Shown here: positions 42,831 through 50,919 of the stretch, piece by piece
Position numbering within the stretch: position 1 is the stretch's first letter
Layout of the letters: each line of letters starts with the position of its first letter
Assembly: GCF_000737695.1 (NCBI RefSeq)
Contig: NZ_JPRM01000036.1
Span: 101,197-165,196 of the forward strand
Origin: Flavobacterium hydatis
GTDB lineage: Bacteria; Bacteroidota; Bacteroidia; Flavobacteriales; Flavobacteriaceae
Direction of reading: 5' to 3'
DNA: 64,000 nt
Program-made: the position numbers and the translations under genes
Notes under the pieces: generated by a model
The model's input: only the letters and a program-made list of their open reading frames with translations
What the model was told of the DNA's origin: nothing
Databases searched by the model: none

Positions 42831-43382
42831 ATGAAACAGCAAATAAAACAAGAACAAATTAATGAGTGGAAAGAAAAATACGGTCAAATTTATGAGCTTC
42901 CTGTAGAGGATAAAGTAGCTTATTTACGCGAACCGAAAATGACAACTTTTAAGCATGCCTTTAGCGCTATGCAAAAAGATGGCGAAATGACCTTTGGAGA
43001 GGTTATGTTAAACGAGTTATTTATTGGCGGAGACGAAGAAATCAAGACAAATGATGATTATTTCTTTGCAGCTCGAAAAGAGCTTGCTAATTTTTTCAAT
43101 TTTGATGATGCCGAAATAACTTCAGAAGGAAACAATTCGGTTATTATAATTGGTGAAGAAAAATGCACCGTTAGAGTAATTACACGTCAGGATATTAAAA
43201 CTGCCGAAAAGAAAAACCCGTCTGCAAAACCGTTTGTTACTCAGGAAAAATTATTCGAAATGATTTGCATCAAAAAAGATGATGTCTTTAATGACAGAGA
43301 AAATGCTTCGATTAGATTCCCTCTTTACCAAGCTATAGAAAAACTCCAAAACAAAAAAGTGGCATCGCTAAAAAAGCTTTAA
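42831..43382 (+). CDS. tail assembly chaperone (gpG-like, frame 0 product)
   Basis: A 183-residue acidic protein between tube and tape measure, where tail assembly chaperones lie. The frame ends in CTA AAA AAG CTT TAA. The A AAA AAG heptamer at 43370-43376 allows a -1 frameshift just before the stop and yields a longer gpGT-like form. Sequence similarity to known chaperones is not obvious; the call rests on position and the slippery site. Confidence 0.78.
   Translation: MKQQIKQEQINEWKEKYGQIYELPVEDKVAYLREPKMTTFKHAFSAMQKDGEMTFGEVMLNELFIGGDEEIKTNDDYFFAARKELANFFNFDDAEITSEGNNSVIIIGEEKCTVRVITRQDIKTAEKKNPSAKPFVTQEKLFEMICIKKDDVFNDRENASIRFPLYQAIEKLQNKKVASLKKL
43370..43376 (+). promoter_or_regulatory. 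programmed -1 frameshift slippery site A AAA AAG
   Basis: The heptamer is in the correct phase (CTA AAA AAG in frame 0), two codons before the stop of the chaperone gene. It is the canonical -1 slippery sequence used in phage tail chaperone genes. Confidence 0.75.
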
Positions 43383-43585
43383 AAGGGGCTATCATCGATA
43401 CCGATGATACCTCTTCCTTTTCAATTGCAGAGAATATCGACATACGATTATTTGATGCTTATTTAAAATTTTACATGCATATTCCTAAACCTCACAAACT
43501 GAGTGACGAAGATTGGGCAGAAGAAATTCAGAATTTACATTTTATCAGAACCAAAGAAAAAGAAACCTCACAAATACCATCATGA
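43376..43585 (+). CDS. -1 frame extension of the tail assembly chaperone (gpT-like part)
   Basis: After a -1 shift the frame stays open for 69 codons (starts ALKGAIIDTDDTSSF, includes IAENIDIRLFDAYLKFYM, ends TSQIPS) and stops at a TGA overlapping the tape-measure ATG (ATGA). It has no start codon of its own and fills the otherwise empty 200 bp before the tape measure. It is therefore best read as the C-terminal part of a fusion. Confidence 0.75.
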   Translation, partial: ALKGAIIDTDDTSSFSIAENIDIRLFDAYLKFYMHIPKPHKLSDEDWAEEIQNLHFIRTKEKETSQIPS

Positions 43586-45081
43586 GCCCCTACGACTATA
43601 TTACAAGCATACAAAATGCAAACGGCCCAATTTTGAACGTGGCCCAATCCCTTGGAATTACGATAAATCAGATAAATATCATGAATAACTCGTTTAATCA
43701 GGTAGATAACTCTGTACATAATTTTAATGAAAAAGTCAAAGAAAGTGCCACTTCGATGGGATTTTTTAGGACTAAGTTAACGGAGATTGGAGGTAAAATT
43801 AAAAGTGCATTTTCGCCAGAATCAATTTTTGAATTTGGAAAAAAAGTTTTTGATGCCCGAGTAGAATATGAAAAGCTTAATGGTATAAAAGGCGGGGTAA
43901 GTGATGAGTTTATTAAGCTTAAAGCAAATTTAGACCAATTTACAACTGCCTGGAATACTTTTTTAGCTTCTCTAGGAGGTGATGCTTCTGGTTTATTTAT
44001 GACCATTCTTACTACGATGAATGAGGGACTAAGCTTCTTAACGGGACAATTACCCAATATAGCCACCTGGTTTAGTATTCTCTGGAAAATGATGGAACCC
44101 GTAGTTTTATCATTAAGAGATTTTATAAAATCGGCTTTTAGTTTTGTCGAAGTAGGAGCAATATTAGATGGTTTCGGGCTTGTAATGACTGGTGTTTTGC
44201 TAGTAGTGAGTTGGTTAACAACGGGTTTGAAGTTTATCATTGATATATTAAAACCTTTTGCGACCGAAATCTTAATTCTCACAGGAGCTTGGTTGTTATT
44301 GTCTAATGCTGTCGCCATTTATAGTGGAGTTATGGCTGTTTTTAATGCGATAATGGCTGCTTCTCCTATTACATGGATTATAGTTGGAATCATGGCACTT
44401 GCATTAGTTATCGGAATGATAATAAAATATACAAGCGGTTGGGGCGAGAGCTGGAGGCATGTGGTTAGTGGTGCTAAGTTTTTGTGGGATGGTTTTACAG
44501 AGACAGCACAAGCCAAATTTAATACGTTGATACAAAATTTTATGATTGGTATCGATAAAATAAAAATAGGCTGGTACAAATTTAAAGAAGCGGTAGGTAT
44601 GGGCGATAGCTCAGAAAACCTAAAGATGATTGCTCAGATTAATGGTGACATTAAAATGCGTGAAAATTCAATTACTGCCGGTAAAGCCAAAGCAGATAAT
44701 TCTTTTGCTAAAGCGAGAAATGAATTTAGCCAGGTTAAAATTAATGTAGATACTGCAGGAATTTCAAGAGATTTTAAAAAGATAAAAGATACGTTTGGCG
44801 GGGCTGGTGCTAAAACAAATGCCCTAACAGATACTAAAGTTAGTCCAGGAAAAGCCAAATCGTTAAAAGGAGCAAAAGATAATAATATAGGTTCATCTGA
44901 TTCGATTGTTTCAGGAGGACCAAAGGCAACTAATATTATAATTAATATACAAAAATTACAAGACGACACAAAAATTTACGTAGAGTCATCTGAAAAAGGG
45001 ATAAGTAATTTGGGCGAAAAAGTACAAGAAATGCTTTTAAGAGCCGTGAATAGTGTAAACCAAATGCAAACAGCAGTATAA
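43582..45081 (+). CDS. tail tape measure protein
   Basis: A 499-residue protein from ATG 43582. The longer frame upstream starts with TTG inside the chaperone extension and was not used. It is helical, with hydrophobic membrane-like segments in the middle (GVLLVVSWLTTGLKFII; ASPITWIIVGIMALALVIGM) and a Gly/Ala/Lys-rich C-terminal third, as in tape measures. At the family rule of about 1.5 angstrom per residue, the tail would be short (roughly 75 nm). The ATGA overlap couples it to the chaperone extension. Confidence 0.85.
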   Translation: MSPYDYITSIQNANGPILNVAQSLGITINQINIMNNSFNQVDNSVHNFNEKVKESATSMGFFRTKLTEIGGKIKSAFSPESIFEFGKKVFDARVEYEKLNGIKGGVSDEFIKLKANLDQFTTAWNTFLASLGGDASGLFMTILTTMNEGLSFLTGQLPNIATWFSILWKMMEPVVLSLRDFIKSAFSFVEVGAILDGFGLVMTGVLLVVSWLTTGLKFIIDILKPFATEILILTGAWLLLSNAVAIYSGVMAVFNAIMAASPITWIIVGIMALALVIGMIIKYTSGWGESWRHVVSGAKFLWDGFTETAQAKFNTLIQNFMIGIDKIKIGWYKFKEAVGMGDSSENLKMIAQINGDIKMRENSITAGKAKADNSFAKARNEFSQVKINVDTAGISRDFKKIKDTFGGAGAKTNALTDTKVSPGKAKSLKGAKDNNIGSSDSIVSGGPKATNIIINIQKLQDDTKIYVESSEKGISNLGEKVQEMLLRAVNSVNQMQTAV

Positions 45082-45734
45082 TGGCAGAATTTAATTTAAA
45101 AGAAATTACAGCAAGAGCATTTCTAGACTATGTTGGTCCAGCATATCCGGGTTTCTTGTATGATGTTAGTACAAAAGGTGGAAAACTGAAAATAAAAAAG
45201 AACGGAAAGAAAATAGATCTAAACTCTATTAATGCTTCTAGTTTTTCGGGAGGAAAATATTTCTTGACACTTACACTTGTTTATAAAGGTGTTGATTATG
45301 AATTGCCAAACGAACCTTTAATTTCATTGGGGTTAAGCAAAACAATTGTTGAAACTGCCACTGTAGGAAAGTATCGAAAAGGAACTGTAAAAGAATATAT
45401 CAATACCGAAGATTATACGATTTCGATAAAAGGAATTTGTTTTGACGAAGAAAATCCTAATGCATATCCTTCTAAACAAGTAAGTACGTTAAGGAACATG
45501 GTAGAAATAAATGAAGCTCTTGAGATAAAAAGCAATCCATTTTTTACACTGTTTGGGATTGGGAAAATTGTAATCAAAGACATTCAGTTTGAGGATATGA
45601 TGGGACAGGGAGGAATGCAAAAATATACGATTTCGGCTATTAGTGATCAGGATTTTTATGCTGATTTAGACGAAAAGAATAAGACGAAGAATGAACTAAT
45701 AAATTCACAAGAAAATGTTTCTACTGGAAAGTAA
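45081..45734 (+). CDS. tail/baseplate protein (DUF6046-like)
   Basis: A 217-residue protein following the tape measure by a one-base overlap. The block EYINTEDYTISIKGICFDEEN and the C-terminal DMMGQGGMQKYTISAISDQDF resemble DUF6046 proteins of Bacteroidota phages. Position suggests a hub-associated or tail-tip protein. It overlaps the next gene by 20 bases. Confidence 0.7.
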   Translation: MAEFNLKEITARAFLDYVGPAYPGFLYDVSTKGGKLKIKKNGKKIDLNSINASSFSGGKYFLTLTLVYKGVDYELPNEPLISLGLSKTIVETATVGKYRKGTVKEYINTEDYTISIKGICFDEENPNAYPSKQVSTLRNMVEINEALEIKSNPFFTLFGIGKIVIKDIQFEDMMGQGGMQKYTISAISDQDFYADLDEKNKTKNELINSQENVSTGK

Positions 45735-46710
45735 AGTTGTGTTTGCCCGAAGTAAAGGAGGTACAGAAGAGTCTAGTTATGTCTTTAATAACGTTAATGA
45801 AATCGAAATAACCAAATCTGTTGATGAATTAAGTGATACAGCAATTATAAAGTTGCCAACTCAATTTAAAATTAAACAGAATGGTGAACAAAAGTTTACC
45901 GAAAAAGCATTGCAGGTAGGTGACAAGGTAACCATTACTTTAGGCTACGAAGGCAAAATCTCGAAGGTAGAATTTGTAGGATATATAAAAAAAATAAGCC
46001 CAAAAATACCTCTGGAAATTCACTGCGAAGATGCTATGTGGATGCTTCGAAGAAAGAATGTAAGTGAGAGTTGGAATGAAAAAGTTCCGCTAGAAACTAT
46101 TTTAAAAAAAATAGTAGAAGGTACAGGTATCGAGCTTAATTATCCTATTCTGGGTTTTGACCTGGAAAAATGGATTATTAATGAAAACGGGGCTCAGGCT
46201 CTGGAAAAATTAAAACAAGAGTTCGGTTTTACTTCTTTTATAAATGATGAAGGAAAATTGCATTGTGGCTTGAAAGAATTAACCAATGTGGGAGAGGTAG
46301 CTACTTATGATTTAAACTACAATTTGGTCGAAAATAATTTGGAATACAAAACCAAAGAAGACCGAAAAATCATGGTAAAGTATACTTATATAGATCCTAA
46401 AACAAATGAACGAACTGTTGTTGAGGAAGGTGATAAAGATGGGGAACAAAGAACTTATACAACCTCAATAGCTTCAGACAAGGCACAATTAAAAGAACTG
46501 GTAAAAGCAGAGCTCGAAAAATTACGATTTGATGGCTATAATGGGGATGTAACTAGTTTTTTGATGCCTTATGCCACACGAGGGATGAAAGCAGTTTTAA
46601 TAGATAAAGAACACACAGACAGAGAGGGGAGTTACTTTATTAATAAAGTAGTAACCACTTTTGGGATGAGTGGAGCGAGAAGAAAAGTAAGCATAAGAAA
46701 TAGATTGTAA
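45715..46710 (+). CDS. baseplate hub protein (gpD/late control D-like)
   Basis: A 331-residue protein with the hub pattern: beta-rich N-terminus (YVFNNVNEIEITKSVDELSD), VGDKVTITLGYEG, central AQALEKLKQEFGFTSFINDEG and a C-terminal beta domain (GSYFINKVVTTFGMSGARR). It corresponds to gpD/gp27-type hub proteins at the tip of the tube. It overlaps both neighbours slightly. Confidence 0.82.
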   Translation: MFLLESKVVFARSKGGTEESSYVFNNVNEIEITKSVDELSDTAIIKLPTQFKIKQNGEQKFTEKALQVGDKVTITLGYEGKISKVEFVGYIKKISPKIPLEIHCEDAMWMLRRKNVSESWNEKVPLETILKKIVEGTGIELNYPILGFDLEKWIINENGAQALEKLKQEFGFTSFINDEGKLHCGLKELTNVGEVATYDLNYNLVENNLEYKTKEDRKIMVKYTYIDPKTNERTVVEEGDKDGEQRTYTTSIASDKAQLKELVKAELEKLRFDGYNGDVTSFLMPYATRGMKAVLIDKEHTDREGSYFINKVVTTFGMSGARRKVSIRNRL

Positions 46711-47201
46711 TGGAAAAAGATTTGCAGGACGCTTTTAGAAAAATAAAAAAACGAGATGTCGACACCTTCATTGCGCATGTTATTTCTGTTGATAAAGAAA
46801 AAGGAACGTGTAAGATATCAGACGGAAAACTAGAATATGCCGATGTACAATTGGCTTCGATAATAAATGAGAGCAATCAAAAATTTTATTTGTTTCCAAA
46901 AGAAAAAAGCTCTGTTATCGTAAGTCCGATTAATGAAGATTTGCATCGATTGTATGTTGAGGTTTATTCAGAAATAGAGAGTTTAAGTCTTGTAATAGAT
47001 AAAGTTCAATTTCAGGTAGATAAAGATGGTTTTTTGCTAAAAAAGGAAAATGAAAACTTAAAAAAATTGATGGCTGATTTGATAAAAGCAATCAAGAGTT
47101 TAAAATTCACAACCAATAACGGACCAACAATAAGCTTAATAAACATAGCTGATTTTACGGCTCTTGAAGATAGATTTAATCAATTTTTAAAAGATAAATA
47201 A
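46710..47201 (+). CDS. baseplate spike/assembly protein (gpV-like)
   Basis: A 163-residue protein with an OB-fold-like N-terminus (DTFIAHVISVDKEKGTCKIS...VQLASI) and a helical C-terminus. The size and place right after the hub suit a baseplate assembly or spike base protein (gpV/gp45 type). The apex motif HxH of membrane-piercing spikes was not seen. Confidence 0.7.
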   Translation: MEKDLQDAFRKIKKRDVDTFIAHVISVDKEKGTCKISDGKLEYADVQLASIINESNQKFYLFPKEKSSVIVSPINEDLHRLYVEVYSEIESLSLVIDKVQFQVDKDGFLLKKENENLKKLMADLIKAIKSLKFTTNNGPTISLINIADFTALEDRFNQFLKDK

Positions 47202-47416
47202 TGTTAAACATAGATAGATTAAAAAATAAAATTCGTGCAGCATTTGAAGCTGAACAAAACGAAGAAAAAGATCATAATGCTAGTTTAGACAGGATTTCAT
47301 TAAAGTTGGCGACAGCAGTTGTAGAGGAAATTAAAAATGCTAAAATCGAATATCAAGCCGGACTTGTAGCTCCAAACGGAAGCGTTACCGGAACAATAAT
47401 TCATACAATTAGTTAA
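47201..47416 (+). CDS. small tail-region protein
   Basis: A 71-residue soluble protein, helical with a short C-terminal beta segment (GLVAPNGSVTGTIIHTIS). It overlaps the preceding stop by one base. The family is not recognised. Confidence 0.6.
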   Translation: MLNIDRLKNKIRAAFEAEQNEEKDHNASLDRISLKLATAVVEEIKNAKIEYQAGLVAPNGSVTGTIIHTIS

Positions 47417-47419
47417 TAA

Positions 47420-47806
47420 ATGAATGAAATTACAATTGCATTAACCGGATTAATAACGGCTGGAGGAACTGGTTATTTTACTTTTTTGTTTGCCAAAAGC
47501 AAATATAAACAAGAAGTAGAAAAGCTTAAAGTCGAGGTTTTGCAGGCTAAACAATATGCCGATACTACGGCTATTGAAAACGATATTAAACTATCCGGAC
47601 ATTATAAAGAAATTCTTGATGACTTAAAAAACCGATATGAAATGCGGTATAAAGAGTTTGAAGATATGATGAACAGAAAAGTTTTACTCCTGGAAGAAGA
47701 ACTAAAGCTGAAGGATAGAAAAATTAAACTGCAGCAACAGGAGATTACCGAATTAAAAAAAGAAAATAGAACATTACGTACCAATGCAAGAAACAGTATT
47801 ACATAA
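47420..47806 (+). CDS. membrane-anchored coiled-coil protein
   Basis: A 128-residue protein with one N-terminal membrane span (ITIALTGLITAGGTGYFTFLF) and a long coiled coil (residues about 30-115). It may be a holin or spanin-type lysis factor encoded within the tail block. The assignment is uncertain. Confidence 0.6.
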   Translation: MNEITIALTGLITAGGTGYFTFLFAKSKYKQEVEKLKVEVLQAKQYADTTAIENDIKLSGHYKEILDDLKNRYEMRYKEFEDMMNRKVLLLEEELKLKDRKIKLQQQEITELKKENRTLRTNARNSIT

Positions 47807-48074
47807 CCAATCGTTAATAGATTTTACACTACATCACTGTGGTACAATCGAAAGTGTTGTAGCAATGGCTGTTGCAAACGGTTGGAGTATAACCGAAGAA
47901 TTACAGCCTAAAAGAATTTTAGAAGTACCTGCCGATGTTATAAAAGACTCGGACATTGTAGGGTTTTATACAAGTAAGAAGCATGTTCCTGCATTTAATT
48001 ATTCGGGACCAATCTCTGCAAACGACGAAGGTATTGGCGAAATGATAATAGAAGAAACATTTATAGTAAGATAA
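47784..48074 (+). CDS. tail protein X-like (LysM-like) small protein
   Basis: A 96-residue protein starting with HNQSLIDFTLHHCGTIESVV, then VAMAVANGWSITEEL, a LysM-like helix-strand pattern as in tail protein X. It overlaps the preceding gene by 23 bases. It lies just before the baseplate J-like gene, as gpX-type genes often do. Confidence 0.65.
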   Translation: MQETVLHNQSLIDFTLHHCGTIESVVAMAVANGWSITEELQPKRILEVPADVIKDSDIVGFYTSKKHVPAFNYSGPISANDEGIGEMIIEETFIVR

Positions 48075-48078
48075 AAAA

Positions 48079-48948
48079 ATGGCAAGAAGTATATCAGAAA
48101 TACAAGCAAAAATGATTGAGGCCGTTGGTGCAAATCAAATTCTTTCGGGACAACTCACATCAATAACATCCACAAGTAAAACGTCTATAGCAAGATTATT
48201 CACTTTTATTGTAGCCACAGCTATATGGATGCTGGAAGTTTTCTTTGATCAACATAAAAAAGAGGTTGATGAAAAACTTGCAAACCAAAAATCAGGAACG
48301 CTGCCTTGGTATCGTACTATGGCATTACGATTTCAATATGGGTTTGATTTAGTAAAAGACGAAGATTATTTTAATAATAAAGATAAGGACGGAAACGAAG
48401 CTGAAGCCTCAAAAATAGAAGCCTCAAAGATTGTGAAGTATGCAGCGGTTAACGAAGCTCCTGAGAGTAGTCGTGTAATTATAAAAATTGCAGGTGAAGA
48501 TAGTGGGCGTGTTTTAGCTCCTATAAATGAACTACAAAAAGAAGCTTTTGATGCATATATAGACGAAATAAAAGTAGCGGGTGTAAAAGTTACAGTACTA
48601 AATTATAAACCAGATCTTTTGGCTTTGTCAATCCAAATTAAGAGAGATGCGATGTTATTGAACAGTACTGGAATGAGAATTAAAGATGGAGAATATCCTG
48701 TAATAAATGCCATTCAGGAGTTTATGAAAGAGCTTCCGTTTGATGGCGATTTACGTTTATCGGCATTGGTTGATAAATTACAATCTGTAGAAGGAGTTTT
48801 GGATGCAACGATTGTAGGTGCTACAAGTGCCTGGATTAACCCTCAAACAGGTGATTACGGTAAACCACAAAATATCTTTATCTCGACAATACCTTCTAGT
48901 GGTTATTTTAAAATTACTGATTTTAAAGGTATAGAATATGTGGTATAA
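48079..48948 (+). CDS. baseplate J-like protein
   Basis: A 289-residue protein. The N-terminal helices (ISEIQAKMIEAVGANQ) and the beta-rich C-terminal half (GVKVTVLNYKPDLLALSIQIK; VDKLQSVEGVLDATI) fit a baseplate J (gp47/gpJ) protein, which forms the wedge with gp25. It overlaps the next gene by 11 bases. Confidence 0.8.
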   Translation: MARSISEIQAKMIEAVGANQILSGQLTSITSTSKTSIARLFTFIVATAIWMLEVFFDQHKKEVDEKLANQKSGTLPWYRTMALRFQYGFDLVKDEDYFNNKDKDGNEAEASKIEASKIVKYAAVNEAPESSRVIIKIAGEDSGRVLAPINELQKEAFDAYIDEIKVAGVKVTVLNYKPDLLALSIQIKRDAMLLNSTGMRIKDGEYPVINAIQEFMKELPFDGDLRLSALVDKLQSVEGVLDATIVGATSAWINPQTGDYGKPQNIFISTIPSSGYFKITDFKGIEYVV

Positions 48949-49420
48949 AGTAAATTTTAATGTGTTGGCAATACAGTTGTTGCCCACATTTTTACGAAAA
49001 CCGGCTTTTATGGCTTTTGTTCAGATATTGATGAAACCTATAACTGCAATCTATGATGATTGGATTATAGCCAGAAATGAAAACATATTCAGACTTTATC
49101 ATACAGGACAAGTTTGTCATTTACGAAAGTCACTGAATTTTAAATTCGATGAAGATCAAAATCGTATTGAGATAAAGAAGGGAAATCTGTATAACACAAC
49201 TTATATATATACAGAAGGGGAAGGGTTTGAAAAATTTGCAAATCAAGAAGCAGAACCAGAGACAATTTGGTTAAGAACCGAAGTAGAAACAGCTGATACG
49301 GGATTAGATTTTATAGTTTCCGTACCAGAACAAATCTACAAAACACGATTAGAGAGCATAGAAGCTCATGTAAAATTTTATAAAGCAGGCGGTATACGCA
49401 GTAAAGTAATAAGCAAGTAA
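48938..49420 (+). CDS. baseplate wedge protein (gp48/gpI-like)
   Basis: A 160-residue protein directly after baseplate J. It begins with WYKVNFNVLAIQLLPTFLRK and has a conserved-looking middle ECQVCHLRKSLN-like segment (residues 60-70 contain GQVCHLRKSLN). The position is that of the gpI/gp48 wedge component linking baseplate and fibres. It overlaps the collar-fibre gene by one base. Confidence 0.65.
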   Translation: MWYKVNFNVLAIQLLPTFLRKPAFMAFVQILMKPITAIYDDWIIARNENIFRLYHTGQVCHLRKSLNFKFDEDQNRIEIKKGNLYNTTYIYTEGEGFEKFANQEAEPETIWLRTEVETADTGLDFIVSVPEQIYKTRLESIEAHVKFYKAGGIRSKVISK

Positions 49421-50229
49421 TGAATAAAACAAATTTTAATCAGGCAGGTGGTTTTCCACTAAAAACAGAAAGACTTCAGGAGTTACAAACGGCTTATGAA
49501 ATCTTCAATCATTTAGGTAATGTAGCAGGAAATTTATCTATCCTTTCAGGATGTGCCGTTACTGGATCTAGTGTATCAGATGGGGTTGTCGTAATAAATA
49601 ATGAAGTTATAAGCTTTAAAGGAGGTTATGTAGCGGCAAATGTTATTATTATAGAGGAGCCGAGCAATAAAGAATTTGAAAATGGTACTACAAAAAATGT
49701 ATATACTATTCGCTATGCTACTTTTGGTACAGCAGCTACATCATGGCCTTGGGCAAGTTTTAAAAAGCCAATCGAGACCAAAGCAATTCCTACCGATTTA
49801 GTTTCTAGACTTGAAGCTCTAGAAAGGAAAAACGCAGTTTTTCAATCAGGAGGAGGTATGGTATTGTGGAACAAACCTGCAAACGAGATACCAGCAGGTT
49901 GGGCAGAAGTAGTTAACTGGCGCGGACGTATGCCAGTTGGTTTTAATCCTGCAGAGTTTGAGTTTAATGCAATGGGGAAAATGGCAGGTGATAAAACCAA
50001 GCGACTTTATGAAAGTGAAATGCCATCACATACTCACGGTTATTATGATATTTATTACTCAGAAGCTGGAGGTACTGTTCCTATTTCAGGTAAATATGGT
50101 TCAAATCGTTCAGATAATGATAATGCAGGTTGGCAAATGGCGAGAACTACAGACTCTGCAGGATATGGAGTTGCTTTCTCAATCATGAACCCATACAGAG
50201 TAGTCATGTTTATTGAATACGTTGGGTAA
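49420..50229 (+). CDS. tail fibre/collar-domain protein
   Basis: A 269-residue protein. The C-terminal part has the collar pattern NEIPAGWAEVVNWRGRMPVG, followed by EMPSHTHGYYD and a C-terminal hydrophobic strand MNPYRVVMFIEYVG. These are hallmarks of phage tail collar/short fibre tips. It probably trimerises and contacts the receptor or connects fibres to the baseplate. Confidence 0.85.
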   Translation: MNKTNFNQAGGFPLKTERLQELQTAYEIFNHLGNVAGNLSILSGCAVTGSSVSDGVVVINNEVISFKGGYVAANVIIIEEPSNKEFENGTTKNVYTIRYATFGTAATSWPWASFKKPIETKAIPTDLVSRLEALERKNAVFQSGGGMVLWNKPANEIPAGWAEVVNWRGRMPVGFNPAEFEFNAMGKMAGDKTKRLYESEMPSHTHGYYDIYYSEAGGTVPISGKYGSNRSDNDNAGWQMARTTDSAGYGVAFSIMNPYRVVMFIEYVG

Positions 50230-50235
50230 TAACTG

Positions 50236-50300
50236 ATATAAAAACTATTTTAAGTTGGTTTAAAACTTATACAAGTCCTGTTTCGGGCATCATAGGAATG
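50236..50300 (+). pseudogene. decayed duplicate of the start of the 50432 gene
   Basis: The stretch with ACTATTTTAAGTTGGTTTAAAAC ... ACAAGTCCTGTTTCGGGCATCAT lines up with ACCATTTTAAGCTGGTTTAAAAC ... ACAAGCCCAATTTTGGGCATCAT at the start of the next gene (50450 onwards), with an internal deletion. It has no start codon and soon stops. It is the remnant of an extra copy of the fibre-anchor gene. Confidence 0.6.
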
Positions 50301-50347
50301 AGTTTGATGTAAAAACAAACAAATTCCATAATCAAATAATCTAGAAT

Positions 50348-50384
50348 AAATGCTCTGTTTTTTATCATAAAGAGTAGAGCATTT
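50348..50384 (+). terminator. hairpin (AAATGCTCT/AGAGCATTT)
   Basis: A perfect 9-bp stem with a 19-base loop, followed by TTTTATC. It lies between the collar-fibre gene and the fibre array and may separate their transcription or be a remnant of the duplicated region. Confidence 0.5.
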
Positions 50385-50431
50385 TATCTTATCATAACAT
50401 CCAAAATATTTATTAAAAAGAATAAAAAAAT

Positions 50432-50911
50432 ATGGCAACAGATATAAATACCATTTTAAGCTGGTTTAAAACAGGTTTAAAACCTACACAAGCCCAATTT
50501 TGGGCATCATGGCAATCGTTTTGGCATAAAGACGAGCAAATACCACAAAGTAGTATTGCAAATTTGTCGACAACTCTAAATGCAAAAGCGGAGAAATCAC
50601 AGTTTGATGCGCATATTGGAGATGCCCTGGCACATGAAAATTTGTTTAAAGCAAAATTAGATAAGACTTTATTTGAGGAACATATAACGGATCCAAATGC
50701 ACACGCTGAACTATTTGGAAAAATGGGTTTTGTCCCAACAGGTAAACTCTTTGTATTTAAGCATCCTGATAATTCTAATCCTGCAAGTGCTTATGTATTA
50801 GAAGTAAAAGATATGGTTATAGGATATGTTGATGCGAGTTGGATAACAGGAAATTATTTGGGTGGTGATATTACACAGATAGAAAGTTTTGATGTTTACA
50901 CAATAATTTAA
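50432..50911 (+). CDS. fibre-array anchor/adaptor-like protein
   Basis: A 159-residue protein with WFKTGLKPTQAQFWASWQSFWH at the start (Trp-rich), a helical middle with a repeated HI(G/T)D(A/P)xAHxxLF pattern (AHIGDALAHENLF; EHITDPNAHAELF), and a beta C-terminus. It could link fibres to the baseplate. A decayed copy of its 5' end lies just upstream. Confidence 0.65.
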   Translation: MATDINTILSWFKTGLKPTQAQFWASWQSFWHKDEQIPQSSIANLSTTLNAKAEKSQFDAHIGDALAHENLFKAKLDKTLFEEHITDPNAHAELFGKMGFVPTGKLFVFKHPDNSNPASAYVLEVKDMVIGYVDASWITGNYLGGDITQIESFDVYTII

Positions 50912-50919
50912 TTTAAAAG

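Noticed and set aside
43513..43581. TTG start for the tape measure
   Set aside because: This stretch is the -1 frame extension of the chaperone gene; the ATG at 43582 overlaps its stop in the usual ATGA manner.
41177..50229. Type VI secretion or extracellular contractile injection system
   Set aside because: There is no VipA/B pair, TssM/TssJ/K, ClpV or eCIS AAA+ ATPase. The gene order and linked MuA/MuB, amidase and fibres fit a phage-type tail.
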